Shown: positions 8,562 through 17,090, counted from the first letter of the stretch. The stretch is 64,000 nucleotides of DNA from VRUE01 sp963837695 (GCA_963837695.1 CAWINZ010000005.1:1-64000), one strand, 5' to 3'. Notes: generated by a model not told the origin, from the sequence alone. A program made the numbers and translations.

Positions 8562-11500
8562 CGTGCGGCCCTCCGGTGGTGGTGGCGATGGCGCCCTGCC
8601 CTGTGCCTGGGCTTCCTCAGGCAGCGCACCTTGCCCCCGCGGCGCACCTTGCGCCTGCCCTTCGGGCAGCGCCGCACCTTGTGCTTGGCGAGGTTGCCTT
8701 CCCCTTCGAAGCTGGAGGAGCCGGGGGTCGGCTGGGCGGGCGCCGCGGGCGGGGACTGGCAGGCCGCCCCTTCGCACTCCGCGCCCTTCCCTTCATCCAC
8801 TTCGGGGAAGCCGCCGAGCACGCGGGCGTCATAGATGTCAAACAGGCCCGGATCCGCGGCTATCAGGCTCGAGGCGGTGGTGAAGAAGACGTCATCGCCC
8901 GATGCCGAGGCGTCGAGCACTTCTGAGTCCGCGCCGCTTCGGCCCGAGCTGATCAGGCTGAGGCAGCCGCCGTTGGCGGGGACGTGGCGTTCTGCGCCGA
9001 GCGCTTCGCACTCCGCGCCGCTCTGGGCCCGCTCCCACTCATAGACGTCCTGGCGACCGTTGGTATCGCGCGGCACCAGCGGATCGAGGCTCTCAAAGAA
9101 CAGGCGCTCCCCGTCGCCGGAGAGTAGCCGCGAGGCGTGCCACTGGTTCTCCCAGCCGGGGATCTGGGCGACCATCCAGGCTTCTTCCCCGCCTTCGCGG
9201 AAATCTTTCCCCGCCGGGCGCGCCCCGCTCGGATTGCACGACACGCAGCGCAGCTCCCCTTCCCCCGCGTCATAGAGGTAGACCTCCGCGTCTGCTTTGC
9301 CGCTCTGCGCGTCGGCGTTGTCATACCCGGCCACTTCTTCGGCCAGCCCGCCGCTCTGGGACATGAAGGCGGCGTGCAGCCCGTCGGCGCTCACCCGCGA
9401 GGAGCGGTTGACCGGGAAGGGTGAGATCGAGCGCGCGTCCGCGCTCAGAGATTCGTCTTCCGCCGGTTCTGCTTTCCACCCCGCCCCCGAGAGCCCCGCC
9501 ACGAAGCTGAACCCGCCCCCGGCTTCATAGAGGTAGAGGTTGAACTGGCCCGCCTGCGCCGGACCCCCCCCGTCGCGGTCTTCGCTGGAGACCAGGTAGA
9601 CACGCGAGAGGTCCTCGCTCATCCCCATGACGCCTTTCACCCCCCCGGCGATCGTGCTCCGCGCCCCCCCCGCGCCGGCGATCGCCGCGTCCACGTCGAC
9701 TTCGATGAGCGTTTCGCCTTCGCTGTATAGGGCCTTGGTGGCGCTCGGGTCGGCGCCGCGGAAGATCGCTTTGCCGCTGCTGATCTGGTAGGTCGCAGCA
9801 CCGGGGGAGGCGGGGTCGGTGCGCAGGTAGAGCGTCGCCGGGCCCTTCGTCTGCCCGGCGCTCTGCGCAGACCAGAAGATCCGCGACCCGTCGGCCGAGA
9901 CCGCGCCGGCGACGGAGTCAAAGAAGCGCTTGTTGCCGAGCAGCGCCGTCCCCACCGTCGCCTCGGTATGCGCCGCCCGCCCGCCGGGCAGAACGCTCAC
10001 CAGGTGCAGGGCGCCGCTCCCGTCATGCAGGTAGACCCGTGCAAAGCGCCCCTCCGTGGGCCGTGGTTCGGGCGCCGCGGGGCTCGGCCCGGGGCTGCTC
10101 GGCAGCGAGCCGCTCGCCCGGCTCACCGCCCCGCCGGCGTTTGAGCCCTTGACCACGCACTGGAAGGCCGCCGCGGAGGCGAGCTCGCCTGCCGCGAGGG
10201 TGAAGGTCGCGGTCTGGGAGCCGCGGGTGATTTCGGCGGCTTTGTCGAGCGCCTTGCCGTTTCGATACCACTGGTAGGAGAAGGCCGGTTCGCCCTGCCA
10301 ACCCGCTGCGCCAGGGTCACAGGTGAGCGTCTGGGCGCCGGGGCCCCCGACTTCGAGCGCTGCGTCGGCCTCGGGCGCGGGGATCACCGCCGGGGCGATC
10401 GGCGGCGCCGTCGCGGGCATCGGCTCGACCACCTCGGCGGGGTCGGTCACCTGGGTGGCCCCGGCAAAGCCGCCGCCGCTGCCTTTGTCTTCGCTTTCGT
10501 TTTCGGCGAAGACCTGGCACTGGATCGCCTTGCCGGCGTCCGCGGCTTTGGTTTTGTACTGGGGGTTGATGGCTTCGCTTTTCGGCGCGATCGGTTCGCC
10601 GTTTCGCAGCCAGCGGTAGGTGACTTTGGCCCCCGTGACGGAGATATCGCAGCTGAGTTCCGTTTCAACCGGCACCGTCATCGCCCCAGGGGTGAGCGCG
10701 GCGCGGCTCTTGAAGACCGAGACGGAGCCGTCGGCGCTGAAGCCGCCGAGGATCGTGGAGGAGAAGACTCCCGTCGGTTCGATCTGCTTGCCAAAGCCAG
10801 GCGGGGCGATGCTCGAGAGCAGCTCATAGCTCCCCGCCCCCGCGCCGCAGTTGCGGCGCCGGTAGAGGTTGGGCACCGCGGGCGGCGCCCCCGGGGCGAG
10901 CGCCAGGTCGGTGTCCTGCACGAGCCACTCGCTGCAGAGGTCCTCGCTGAAGGCGCTGGTCAGCGCGAAGGTGTATGCCGAGCCGGGGCTGGTCAGCATC
11001 GAGATGCCTTCGCGCGGGGCGCTGACGGGCCCTGAGGACCATCCCGAGGCGCCGTCGCGGCTCGCCAGGTACTGGGAGGCATAGGGCGAGGAGGGCGGGT
11101 CGCCGAAGGCGTGCAGGGTCGCGTAGGCCAGCGAGCCCCCCTGCGGGGTTGCCTGGTCGACCCGGGCGAAGGTCGCTCCCAGCGCCGCCAGCGTGTTTTC
11201 GGTCGGCACCCGGATGCCGGCCCCGTCTTTGTCGATCGGGCTGACCAGCTCATATGCCCGGCAGTCGGGCAGCTGGGAGCCGGGGCCGGCGCGCAGCGCT
11301 TCATTAGCGCAGCTCGCCCCTCCCAGGGCCCCGGGGGTCGTCGAGAGCGTCCTGGCCGCACTCGGAAAGTCGCCGAAGAGGTCGTGGGCGAGGTAGCGGT
11401 AGCGGTAGGTCGTGCCGGGGGCCAGGCCGGTCACCAGAATGCTGCGCTGGGTCGTTCCTTCGCCGAGGCCGAAGTCAAGCGGCGCGGTCACGTGGGCTTT

Positions 11501-13213
11501 GGCGAACCCTTCGCTCTCATAGCTCGCCTCATCGACGTATTCGAACTCGAGACCGGTCGGGATCCCACTCGGGTCAAGCTGCGCGTGCAGGCGGGCTGAG
11601 TCCGCTCCCACCTGGGTCGCCCAGAGGGGGCCCGGTTTCAGCGGCGCCAGCGTGGTGAATTCCCCCACCGGGCCCGCGACGGCATCGCCGTTGTCGGCCA
11701 CCGCGCGAAAGACGTATCCGGTTTCGGCCTCAAGGCACTCGCCCGCTTCGATCTTGGCCTGCAGTTCTTCTTCGGGGTCGGGGCAGGCGATCTGAAAGCT
11801 CGTGTCGGTCGGCTTCACGTCGCCGGGATTCGTGAAGTTGGCCGGGATCGGATCGGGGCTCGTCTGGGCCGGTTGGCTCTCAAAGGCATCGGTGAAGCCG
11901 TCGCCGCCTTCGCCGATGTCTTTTTCATAGCCGGCCTTCTCGATGTATTGGTAGCGGACGGTGGTCGCGGCGCCCTCGGGGTTGACCCGTGCGCGCAGCG
12001 TCGCGCGCACGTTGCCCACCGGGGTGGCGCGGGTGTCGAAGGGCAAGACCACGGGGCCGGGGGGCTCTTCGTCAAGGCGCGCCACGCGGCGCGGGCCGGC
12101 GCTGTCGACCGCGAACAGGTGGCGCTCGCCGCCTCCGTCGAGATAGGCGCCAAGCGATTCCGTGAAGCTGCGCAGCGTGCCGTTGCCGTAGTGCACGCGG
12201 ACCGGGGCGCCGGCTTCGTCGTACTCATAGATCGCCGTGTTACCAGGCCCCGTGCTGTCGGCCACGAGGATGTCGCCCGAGGCGCGGTCGATCGCGACAT
12301 CTCGGATGCTGATGTTCGCGTCCGCCAGCCTGAGCGGCGTCGCGCAGAAGCCGATGCAGGCGCCCGAGGGGTCATACTTCCGCACCCCTTCGAGGTTGCC
12401 GAGGTAGACGTTCCCCGCCCCGTCGGTGGCGATCCCGCCGGGATTGAAGTCGCCGCCGGGGTCAGACGCGAAGACGCCTTCAAAAGCACCGGCCGGGGCG
12501 AACTCCTGCACACGGGTGTCAATGGCCACCACTCCGGGTCCGATGCTCCTTTCGATCCTGTCGCCGACGAAGACCGCGCCTTCCTTGCCGACCGCCACCT
12601 TGATGAAACTCGTGCTGAGCTGCCCGTCGGCCCCACCTGAGACCCCCGCCTTGCAGGTGTCGCCCGAGATCGCCGTGCACACGTCCCCACCCGTGCTCTG
12701 GTTCACGCCGTCGCCGAACATCAGGCTGAATGCCCCGGCCCCGCTGAAGCGCTGCACCCGGGCGTTGCGGTCGATCACGAAGACGTCTCGGTAGGAGGAG
12801 CTTGCCGGGTCGTTGTCGACGGCGAGCGACCTGCCCCCATTGAGCTGACCGGCGCCCGCCCCCGAGATCCCCGCTTTGCAGACAGTGGTGCAGGTCTCCA
12901 ACCCGTCCCCGACAGTGTCGCCCGGCGCCCCCTCGGGGGCGACGTCCCAGCCGAAGGCCCGCAGGAAGCCGCCGTCTTCGTCAAAGACGTCGACCCGGTT
13001 GTTGCCCGCATCGCAGACGTAGACCTCCCCGCTCGCTTCATCGACCGCCAGCGCGACGGGAGATTCGCACTGCCCCGCGCCCGAGCCACCCGAGGGGCAG
13101 AAGGTGATGTCCGCCGAGGCCGCCGGGGCCCACAGGAGCGCCGCGCACACCGCGATCGCCGCGGCCGTGGCCACCGACCCGATCGCCGGCACCCACCTGA
13201 ATCTAGACTTCAT
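8558..13213 (-). CDS. NHL/FN3/Ig/TolB-like giant secreted protein, intact copy (1551 aa)
   Basis: The protein starts at ATG 13213 after GAAGG. It has a signal peptide (residues 1-34, ending ASA) and NHL-type propeller repeats to about residue 370. Two fibronectin-III-like segments (about 400-520 and 540-630; second ends VTGLAPGTTYRYRY) are followed by CRAYELVSP near 655. Two Ig-like segments follow (TYRWLRNGEPI near 860, SYQWYRNGKAL near 980), then a TolB/PD40-like region (about 1060-1490; ARVYLHDGSG, AVSADGSRIFW) and a basic tail rich in Arg, Lys and His. NHL and TolB folds usually bind ligands or proteins. No catalytic motif is visible, so a surface-binding or matrix role is inferred. Its stop overlaps the next gene's start (ATGA). 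Confidence 0.85.
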   Translation of the reverse strand: MKSRFRWVPAIGSVATAAAIAVCAALLWAPAASADITFCPSGGSGAGQCESPVALAVDEASGEVYVCDAGNNRVDVFDEDGGFLRAFGWDVAPEGAPGDTVGDGLETCTTVCKAGISGAGAGQLNGGRSLAVDNDPASSSYRDVFVIDRNARVQRFSGAGAFSLMFGDGVNQSTGGDVCTAISGDTCKAGVSGGADGQLSTSFIKVAVGKEGAVFVGDRIERSIGPGVVAIDTRVQEFAPAGAFEGVFASDPGGDFNPGGIATDGAGNVYLGNLEGVRKYDPSGACIGFCATPLRLADANISIRDVAIDRASGDILVADSTGPGNTAIYEYDEAGAPVRVHYGNGTLRSFTESLGAYLDGGGERHLFAVDSAGPRRVARLDEEPPGPVVLPFDTRATPVGNVRATLRARVNPEGAATTVRYQYIEKAGYEKDIGEGGDGFTDAFESQPAQTSPDPIPANFTNPGDVKPTDTSFQIACPDPEEELQAKIEAGECLEAETGYVFRAVADNGDAVAGPVGEFTTLAPLKPGPLWATQVGADSARLHAQLDPSGIPTGLEFEYVDEASYESEGFAKAHVTAPLDFGLGEGTTQRSILVTGLAPGTTYRYRYLAHDLFGDFPSAARTLSTTPGALGGASCANEALRAGPGSQLPDCRAYELVSPIDKDGAGIRVPTENTLAALGATFARVDQATPQGGSLAYATLHAFGDPPSSPYASQYLASRDGASGWSSGPVSAPREGISMLTSPGSAYTFALTSAFSEDLCSEWLVQDTDLALAPGAPPAVPNLYRRRNCGAGAGSYELLSSIAPPGFGKQIEPTGVFSSTILGGFSADGSVSVFKSRAALTPGAMTVPVETELSCDISVTGAKVTYRWLRNGEPIAPKSEAINPQYKTKAADAGKAIQCQVFAENESEDKGSGGGFAGATQVTDPAEVVEPMPATAPPIAPAVIPAPEADAALEVGGPGAQTLTCDPGAAGWQGEPAFSYQWYRNGKALDKAAEITRGSQTATFTLAAGELASAAAFQCVVKGSNAGGAVSRASGSLPSSPGPSPAAPEPRPTEGRFARVYLHDGSGALHLVSVLPGGRAAHTEATVGTALLGNKRFFDSVAGAVSADGSRIFWSAQSAGQTKGPATLYLRTDPASPGAATYQISSGKAIFRGADPSATKALYSEGETLIEVDVDAAIAGAGGARSTIAGGVKGVMGMSEDLSRVYLVSSEDRDGGGPAQAGQFNLYLYEAGGGFSFVAGLSGAGWKAEPAEDESLSADARSISPFPVNRSSRVSADGLHAAFMSQSGGLAEEVAGYDNADAQSGKADAEVYLYDAGEGELRCVSCNPSGARPAGKDFREGGEEAWMVAQIPGWENQWHASRLLSGDGERLFFESLDPLVPRDTNGRQDVYEWERAQSGAECEALGAERHVPANGGCLSLISSGRSGADSEVLDASASGDDVFFTTASSLIAADPGLFDIYDARVLGGFPEVDEGKGAECEGAACQSPPAAPAQPTPGSSSFEGEGNLAKHKVRRCPKGRRKVRRGGKVRCLRKPRHRAGRHRHHHRRAAR

Positions 13214-13246
13214 CTCTGCCTTCGATCATCCCTGGCTCCCAGAGTC

Positions 13247-13276
13247 ACTGTATCGACACGTCCCCGTCTCTGTCAA
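13247..13276 (-). promoter_or_regulatory. Promoter of intact NHL gene
   Basis: TTGACA (13276-13271), 18-bp spacer and TACAGT (13252-13247) on the minus strand, identical in layout to 3672-3701. It lies immediately downstream of the hairpin at 13280-13309, so the NHL gene appears separately promoted from small gene C. Confidence 0.65.
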
Positions 13277-13279
13277 GGA

Positions 13280-13309
13280 ACAGCCCGGTGGCTCGCGCCA
13301 CCGGGCTGT
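13280..13309 (-). terminator. Hairpin terminator after small secreted gene C
   Basis: A 12-bp perfect stem with a 6-nt loop, identical to 3705-3734. It ends transcription of small gene C or limits read-through into the NHL gene. Confidence 0.55.
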
Positions 13310-13377
13310 CTTTTCCCGTCGCCTTCCGCGAGGCACGCGGAGAATCGACGACACTCACTTCTACGCTGTGCTTAGCG

Positions 13378-14073
13378 CTATTCGCTCAATGTAACGTCGG
13401 TCGCACTACCGCTTGCCGTCGCGGTGACTGTGATTTCGCCGTAGTAGAAGGCGTGGCTGTTCGTCGCCTGTGGGCAGAGAAGGCCCTGTGACTTCGTCGT
13501 GTCGACTGTCACTCCGTTGGCGACCACGTCGATGTCGTCCGCGCCGCTCGCATTTGTTGTGTTTGTGGCTGTGATCGGACTCAGGTTGTTTGTCGCCCAG
13601 ACTGTGTAGGTGCAGAGCGTGGCGGTTGTGGTTGCGTTTTTGATTGTGATCGTCGGGCCTGTCCCGGTGCATCCGGTGATGTCGAGCAGGCCGTTGACGA
13701 AGTGGTGCGTTCCTTCTGCTTCGCCGCCGTGGAGGGTGTAGTGGCACCCGTTCATGTCGACTATGACCGGCAGCGTCTGTTCTCCGACGTGCGCTGTGCA
13801 GTCTTCCTCATAGACGATTTCCCCGAGTGTGATGCTGGAAGCGCCGTTGTTCACCGTGGCGTCGCCTGTGAGTTCACTGCATTCGAGTTTGGATTCATTT
13901 TCTGCGCCGGGATTTACGATAAATTTCTGTACCCCGATCGATTTGGTTTTCAGTGTCGTGCCATTGTTAGTGGTTGTCACCACGGGCGAGGCCTGCGCCG
14001 CCGAGGCGATGAAGGCGCTCATCGCGAAGACCGCGACCAGCGCGAGCCCGAGGGCTTTGAGATTGCGAGTCAT
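13378..14073 (-). CDS. Small Cys-rich secreted protein, copy C (intact, 231 aa)
   Basis: ATG 14073 is preceded by GAAAGGAT and begins the signal peptide MTRNLKALGLALVAVFAMSA, cleaved near AAQA. The mature part is beta-rich with about six spaced cysteines (KLECSEL, EEDCTA, NGCHYT, TGCTGTG, LCTYTVW, LLCPQ), consistent with disulfide bonds. It ends DVTLSE. It is the only uninterrupted one of three paralogues here. No known domain is recognised. Its position before the giant NHL gene in a repeated cassette suggests a surface or extracellular partner, by inference only. Confidence 0.8.
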   Translation of the reverse strand: MTRNLKALGLALVAVFAMSAFIASAAQASPVVTTTNNGTTLKTKSIGVQKFIVNPGAENESKLECSELTGDATVNNGASSITLGEIVYEEDCTAHVGEQTLPVIVDMNGCHYTLHGGEAEGTHHFVNGLLDITGCTGTGPTITIKNATTTATLCTYTVWATNNLSPITATNTTNASGADDIDVVANGVTVDTTKSQGLLCPQATNSHAFYYGEITVTATASGSATDVTLSE

Positions 14074-14149
14074 GCTTGATCCTTTCGATTCCTTTTCACG
14101 CGACGCGGGTGCGCCGCGCGTCCGTCCCATCGACCGGGACGGTGCGCTG

Positions 14150-14178
14150 GTCTTAGCGATTTCCGGTGCTTTAGTCAA
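14150..14178 (-). promoter_or_regulatory. Promoter of small secreted gene C
   Basis: TTGACT (14178-14173), 17-bp spacer and TAAGAC (14155-14150) on the minus strand, conserved with copies A and B. The leader is about 70 nt. Confidence 0.5.
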
Positions 14179-14252
14179 GTTTTATCGCTTCATTGGTCGA
14201 AGCGCATCCGAGCGACCCGGTTTTTCCCCGCAAACCCCGTGTGAGCATTTCC

Positions 14253-14276
14253 CGCGCGCGCCAATTGGCGCGCGCG
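14253..14276. terminator. 24-bp perfect palindrome after lipoprotein gene
   Basis: CGCGCGCGCC-AATT-GGCGCGCGCG-type palindrome centred at 14264/14265, about 50 bp beyond the stop of the lipoprotein gene (minus strand) and upstream of the small gene C promoter. It is likely a terminator without a U-run; an operator is possible. Confidence 0.4.
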
Positions 14277-14324
14277 ACGATTGGCGCGCGTCCCGGTTCG
14301 ACGGACTTGCGCTTCCCGGGCCGG

Positions 14325-14867
14325 CTAGCCCTGGCCGTCGTCGCCCGCGAAGGCGCAACTGGAGATTCCGTACTGCCGGGCGAGTTCCGCCGCCGGTTTG
14401 AATTCACGTTCGATGTCGCCCTTTGGCGAGAGCTCGTCGCGCCTTTCGAGCCCTTCGACGTCGTGCTTCATCGCGGACAGGAAGTCCGCGATCTCCTGCT
14501 CGTCGCCCGCCGGCGCGCCGAGGCCGGCGAGTTCGGCGATCTGGAGCTCGAACTTTTTTGCGACCACCGCATAGACGCCGTCGGCGACCCGTTCGCGATA
14601 GTTCAGACCCGGCGCCGGGTGTTGCCGCAGATACCTGCGCAGCGCGGGCATGTAGTCAGAGCTGCGACGGCAGATCGCATCGGCTTTCGCGATGTACCGG
14701 CCTCTGTCGATCGAGGAGGCCTTTATGACGCCCAGCCCGGGGACTTCGATCTTCTTCGCGGCGACCCCGGTGCCGGGGTCGGAGGCTTCCCTCGCGTCCC
14801 CGCCACAACCAGCGCCGGCCAGGGCAAGGGCCACGGCCGCGGCGGTTACGAGCACGAGGCGCATCAC
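14325..14867 (-). CDS. Lipoprotein, paralogue of its upstream neighbour (180 aa)
   Basis: GTG 14867 or ATG 14864 starts a lipoprotein signal peptide with lipobox LAGAGC. The mature part contains KASSIDRGRYIAKADAICRR and a helical stretch to DIEREF, ending near a second cysteine (SSCAFAG). The same layout (KASSLTRSEYIERAEEICR and a late cysteine) occurs in the gene just upstream, so the two are tandem paralogues, 4 bp apart and probably one operon. The function is unknown. It is predicted to be membrane-anchored on the outer face, with a conserved helical domain carrying two cysteines. Confidence 0.75.
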   Translation of the reverse strand: MMRLVLVTAAAVALALAGAGCGGDAREASDPGTGVAAKKIEVPGLGVIKASSIDRGRYIAKADAICRRSSDYMPALRRYLRQHPAPGLNYRERVADGVYAVVAKKFELQIAELAGLGAPAGDEQEIADFLSAMKHDVEGLERRDELSPKGDIEREFKPAAELARQYGISSCAFAGDDGQG

Positions 14868-14871
14868 GGCT

Positions 14872-15492
14872 TCAGTTGCCGCAGTTCAGGATCCCGTAGT
14901 CGAGCGCCTTATCGCCGGCTTCGCCAAACGCCTGCTCGAGGTCCGGTTCGAGCGACATCTTCTGCCGCCGTTCCAGAGATTCGACCGCCCGGAGCATCGC
15001 AAGGAGGAACACTTCCACCTGCTTAGCATCGCCCTCCGGCGCCCCGAGCTGACTGAGTTCGTCGATCTGAATCTGATAGTTGGGAACGAGGTACTTGTGA
15101 ACCGCTTCGGCGATTAGCTCTTCTTCGTCCTTACCGGATTTGCTGTGCTTCTGCACGTAGGCCAGGATCGGTTCCAGGAGGCTTTCCGCGCCTTCGCGGC
15201 AGATTTCTTCGGCCCGTTCGATGTATTCCGACCTGGTGAGCGAGGAGGCCTTGAGGGGTCCGAAGCCAGCGGGGCCGCCGTCGGTGCTGGACCCATTGCC
15301 ACCGCCCGAGCCGGCGGAGCGTTCAAGACCATTTTCCGCTTCGGTGCCCGTGCCACTCGAACCTGCTCCGGCCGAGGTCGATTCAGATGCGGCTCCCGCT
15401 GCACGCGTCGATCCGTCGCCACCGCCCCCGCAACTCGCGAGGGCAGCGGCAAGTACGCACATCGCCGCTACCAGGGAAGCTATTCGCAACAT
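14872..15492 (-). CDS. Lipoprotein with Ser/Gly-rich linker (206 aa)
   Basis: ATG 15492 begins a lipoprotein signal peptide with lipobox ALASC. A low-complexity Ser/Gly/Thr/Glu linker (about residues 25-75) follows, then the helical domain shared with the downstream neighbour (KASSLTRSEYIERAEEICR, late cysteine in LNCGN). The mRNA is probably leaderless: a TATACT -10 element ends 8 bp before the ATG. First gene of a two-gene operon. The function is not recognised. Confidence 0.75.
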   Translation of the reverse strand: MLRIASLVAAMCVLAAALASCGGGGDGSTRAAGAASESTSAGAGSSGTGTEAENGLERSAGSGGGNGSSTDGGPAGFGPLKASSLTRSEYIERAEEICREGAESLLEPILAYVQKHSKSGKDEEELIAEAVHKYLVPNYQIQIDELSQLGAPEGDAKQVEVFLLAMLRAVESLERRQKMSLEPDLEQAFGEAGDKALDYGILNCGN

Positions 15493-15500
15493 TAAATCTG

Positions 15501-15528
15501 AGTATACAGCTATTTCACGACAGGTGAA
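15501..15528 (-). promoter_or_regulatory. Promoter giving a leaderless lipoprotein mRNA
   Basis: TATACT (15506-15501) with a weak TTCACC -35 (15528-15523) and 16-bp spacer. Only 8 nt separate the -10 from ATG 15492, placing the expected transcription start at or next to the start codon. Confidence 0.5.
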
Positions 15529-15571
15529 TCCCGCAGGGAAAGACTTCGAAAGCTGCCTCTCCCAACACTAG

Positions 15572-15610
15572 AAGAGGCGCCCGGACGAACGTACCGTCCG
15601 GGCGCCTCTT
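15572..15610 (-). terminator. Terminator of collagen-like gene
   Basis: A perfect 16-bp stem (AAGAGGCGCCCGGACG with its complement) and 7-nt loop, about 50 bp after the collagen-like stop codon. It is GC-rich, without a strong U-run. Confidence 0.65.
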
Positions 15611-15659
15611 ACGAGCTATGTACGGGGTCTTGGCCTCCCAAGCTGCCCCTATCCCAAAA

Positions 15660-17003
15660 CTATTTTCGCAGAGCCCAGGAGCCTCGGGCGTAGCCCCCTG
15701 GGGATGAGATCGGCGCGGTACCACCGCTTTCCTTAAGCGTAAATGGAATTACCGCCCCATTTTTGGGCGACGGGCTGACCCAAACCGGGCTGGGCGAGCC
15801 GAGTTCGAGGAAACCGTTCAGGCCGTAGATATGCACCCCTTCTTCCTTTGCGGCGAACACGCACAGCTTCCCTGCTTTGGCATCCGGTGCGGCGACGGTA
15901 CCGGTGCCGCACAGGGCTTCGAGTCCCGCGATGGTTTCCGCGGTTCCCGTCACTTCACCGCTGGATGGACTGATTACAAGAGCCTTAAGGGCCCCCAAAA
16001 ACGGCGTGGGGGGCACGTAGACGATTTCCGGCGCGGTCGAAAGCGCCTGGAGGTAAGAGATCGAGGCCTGGATCGGCACTTCGCCGGTCGCCCCTTCTTC
16101 TTCCTCTCCAAGTTCCCCATTGGCCGACCAGACTCCCGTCAGGGGGTAGGAGAGACCTTCCCCGGCCGGTCCCGTGTCACCCGTCGGGCCGGTGGGCCCG
16201 GTGGTGCCGGCGCCGGTCGGGCCGGTGTCGCCGGTCGGGCCGGTGACTCCGGTTGCGCCGGTGTCGCCGGTCGGGCCGGTGGTGCCGGGGGCTCCGGTGT
16301 CGCCGGTTGCGCCGGTTGCGCCGGTGTCACCGGTCGCTCCCGTGTCGCCGGTCGGTCCGATCGGACCGCCGGATGGGCCAATCGGACCGGTGTCTCCGGT
16401 GTCGCCTTTCGGGCCAGCGGTACCGACGCCGGTGTCTCCCGTAGCTCCGGTCGGGCCGGTGGCTCCGGTCGGGCCCGTCGCTCCGGTCGCGCCTGCCCCG
16501 GGAGGGCCGGTGTTTCCGGTCGGGCCGGTTGCACCGGTGGCTCCGGCGGTGCCGGGAGCGCCGGTGTTTCCGGTCGGGCCGGTTGCACCGGTGCTGCCGG
16601 GAGCGCCCGTGGCGCCAGTTGCTCCCGGAGCACCGGTGTTTCCGGTCGGGCCGGCGGGACCAGCGTTGCCAGCTGCGCCAGCTGAGCCGGTATCGCCCTT
16701 TTCGCCCTTATCTCCCTTGTCTCCTTGGGAACCCGCGGGGCCTGGAGGGCCAATCGGGCCCTGCGGGCCGGCGGGACCGGATCCTTCGAGTGACTTGCGT
16801 ACGCTCGGCTTGATCTGGTTCAAGCTCGTAATCACGTACTTGTTCTTCTTGTGCTTCTTCTTCTTGTTGTTCTTCTTACTGCTTTGGGCGGAGCCCGATG
16901 CTCCTCCTTCAGCGGCCAGGGCGCTGCCTCCCATGGTAATTCCGAGCGCTATCGCTGAGATGATTCCCAGGATCCCAAGCCGATTTCGAAGTAACGCGAG
17001 CAT
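15660..17003 (-). CDS. Collagen-like exported protein (447 aa)
   Basis: ATG 17003 is chosen because GGGAGGAG lies 8 bp upstream; an in-frame ATG at 17024 is less well placed. Residues 1-30 form a signal or anchor segment, followed by a Lys-rich stretch near 43-55. Residues about 76-283 are Gly-X-Y triplets (GPTGNTGAPG, GATGDTG) with a few interruptions, the signature of bacterial collagen triple helices. Residues 284-447 are a non-repetitive C-terminal domain of unknown fold, possibly for trimerisation or binding. Such proteins are usually surface fibres. It has its own promoter (17061-17090) and terminator (15572-15610). Confidence 0.85.
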   Translation of the reverse strand: MLALLRNRLGILGIISAIALGITMGGSALAAEGGASGSAQSSKKNNKKKKHKKNKYVITSLNQIKPSVRKSLEGSGPAGPQGPIGPPGPAGSQGDKGDKGEKGDTGSAGAAGNAGPAGPTGNTGAPGATGATGAPGSTGATGPTGNTGAPGTAGATGATGPTGNTGPPGAGATGATGPTGATGPTGATGDTGVGTAGPKGDTGDTGPIGPSGGPIGPTGDTGATGDTGATGATGDTGAPGTTGPTGDTGATGVTGPTGDTGPTGAGTTGPTGPTGDTGPAGEGLSYPLTGVWSANGELGEEEEGATGEVPIQASISYLQALSTAPEIVYVPPTPFLGALKALVISPSSGEVTGTAETIAGLEALCGTGTVAAPDAKAGKLCVFAAKEEGVHIYGLNGFLELGSPSPVWVSPSPKNGAVIPFTLKESGGTAPISSPGGYARGSWALRK

Positions 17004-17060
17004 TCGTGTGCTCCTCCCTGTCATTGTCGTAGGTCCGGTCCCATCCGGATCGATTTCGGA

Positions 17061-17090
17061 ACTATAGCGTGCGCAGCTAGGAATATGCAA
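17061..17090 (-). promoter_or_regulatory. Promoter of collagen-like gene
   Basis: TTGCAT (17090-17085), 18-bp spacer and TATAGT (17066-17061) on the minus strand. The -35 coincides with the plus-strand start codon of the flippase (17085), so the two divergent genes share almost no spacer. Confidence 0.5.

Larger units (their letters stand above)
9574..14262. repeat. Direct repeat, right copy (partner 1-4690)
   Basis: This is the intact copy of the duplicated cassette, covering part of the NHL gene, its promoter, the hairpin, small gene C and its promoter. The NHL gene continues past the repeat's left edge only because the partner is cut by the window edge, so the true repeat is probably longer. 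Confidence 0.85.

Noticed and set aside
8562..8777. 72-codon extension of the 946-aa protein
   Set aside because: Lies inside the NHL gene's C-terminus, reads as an Arg/Pro-rich shadow, and precedes a clear signal peptide.
16150..16780. Short tandem repeats that could be taken for CRISPR or a minisatellite
   Set aside because: They are in-frame Gly-X-Y codons of the collagen-like gene; there are no constant repeats with unique spacers.
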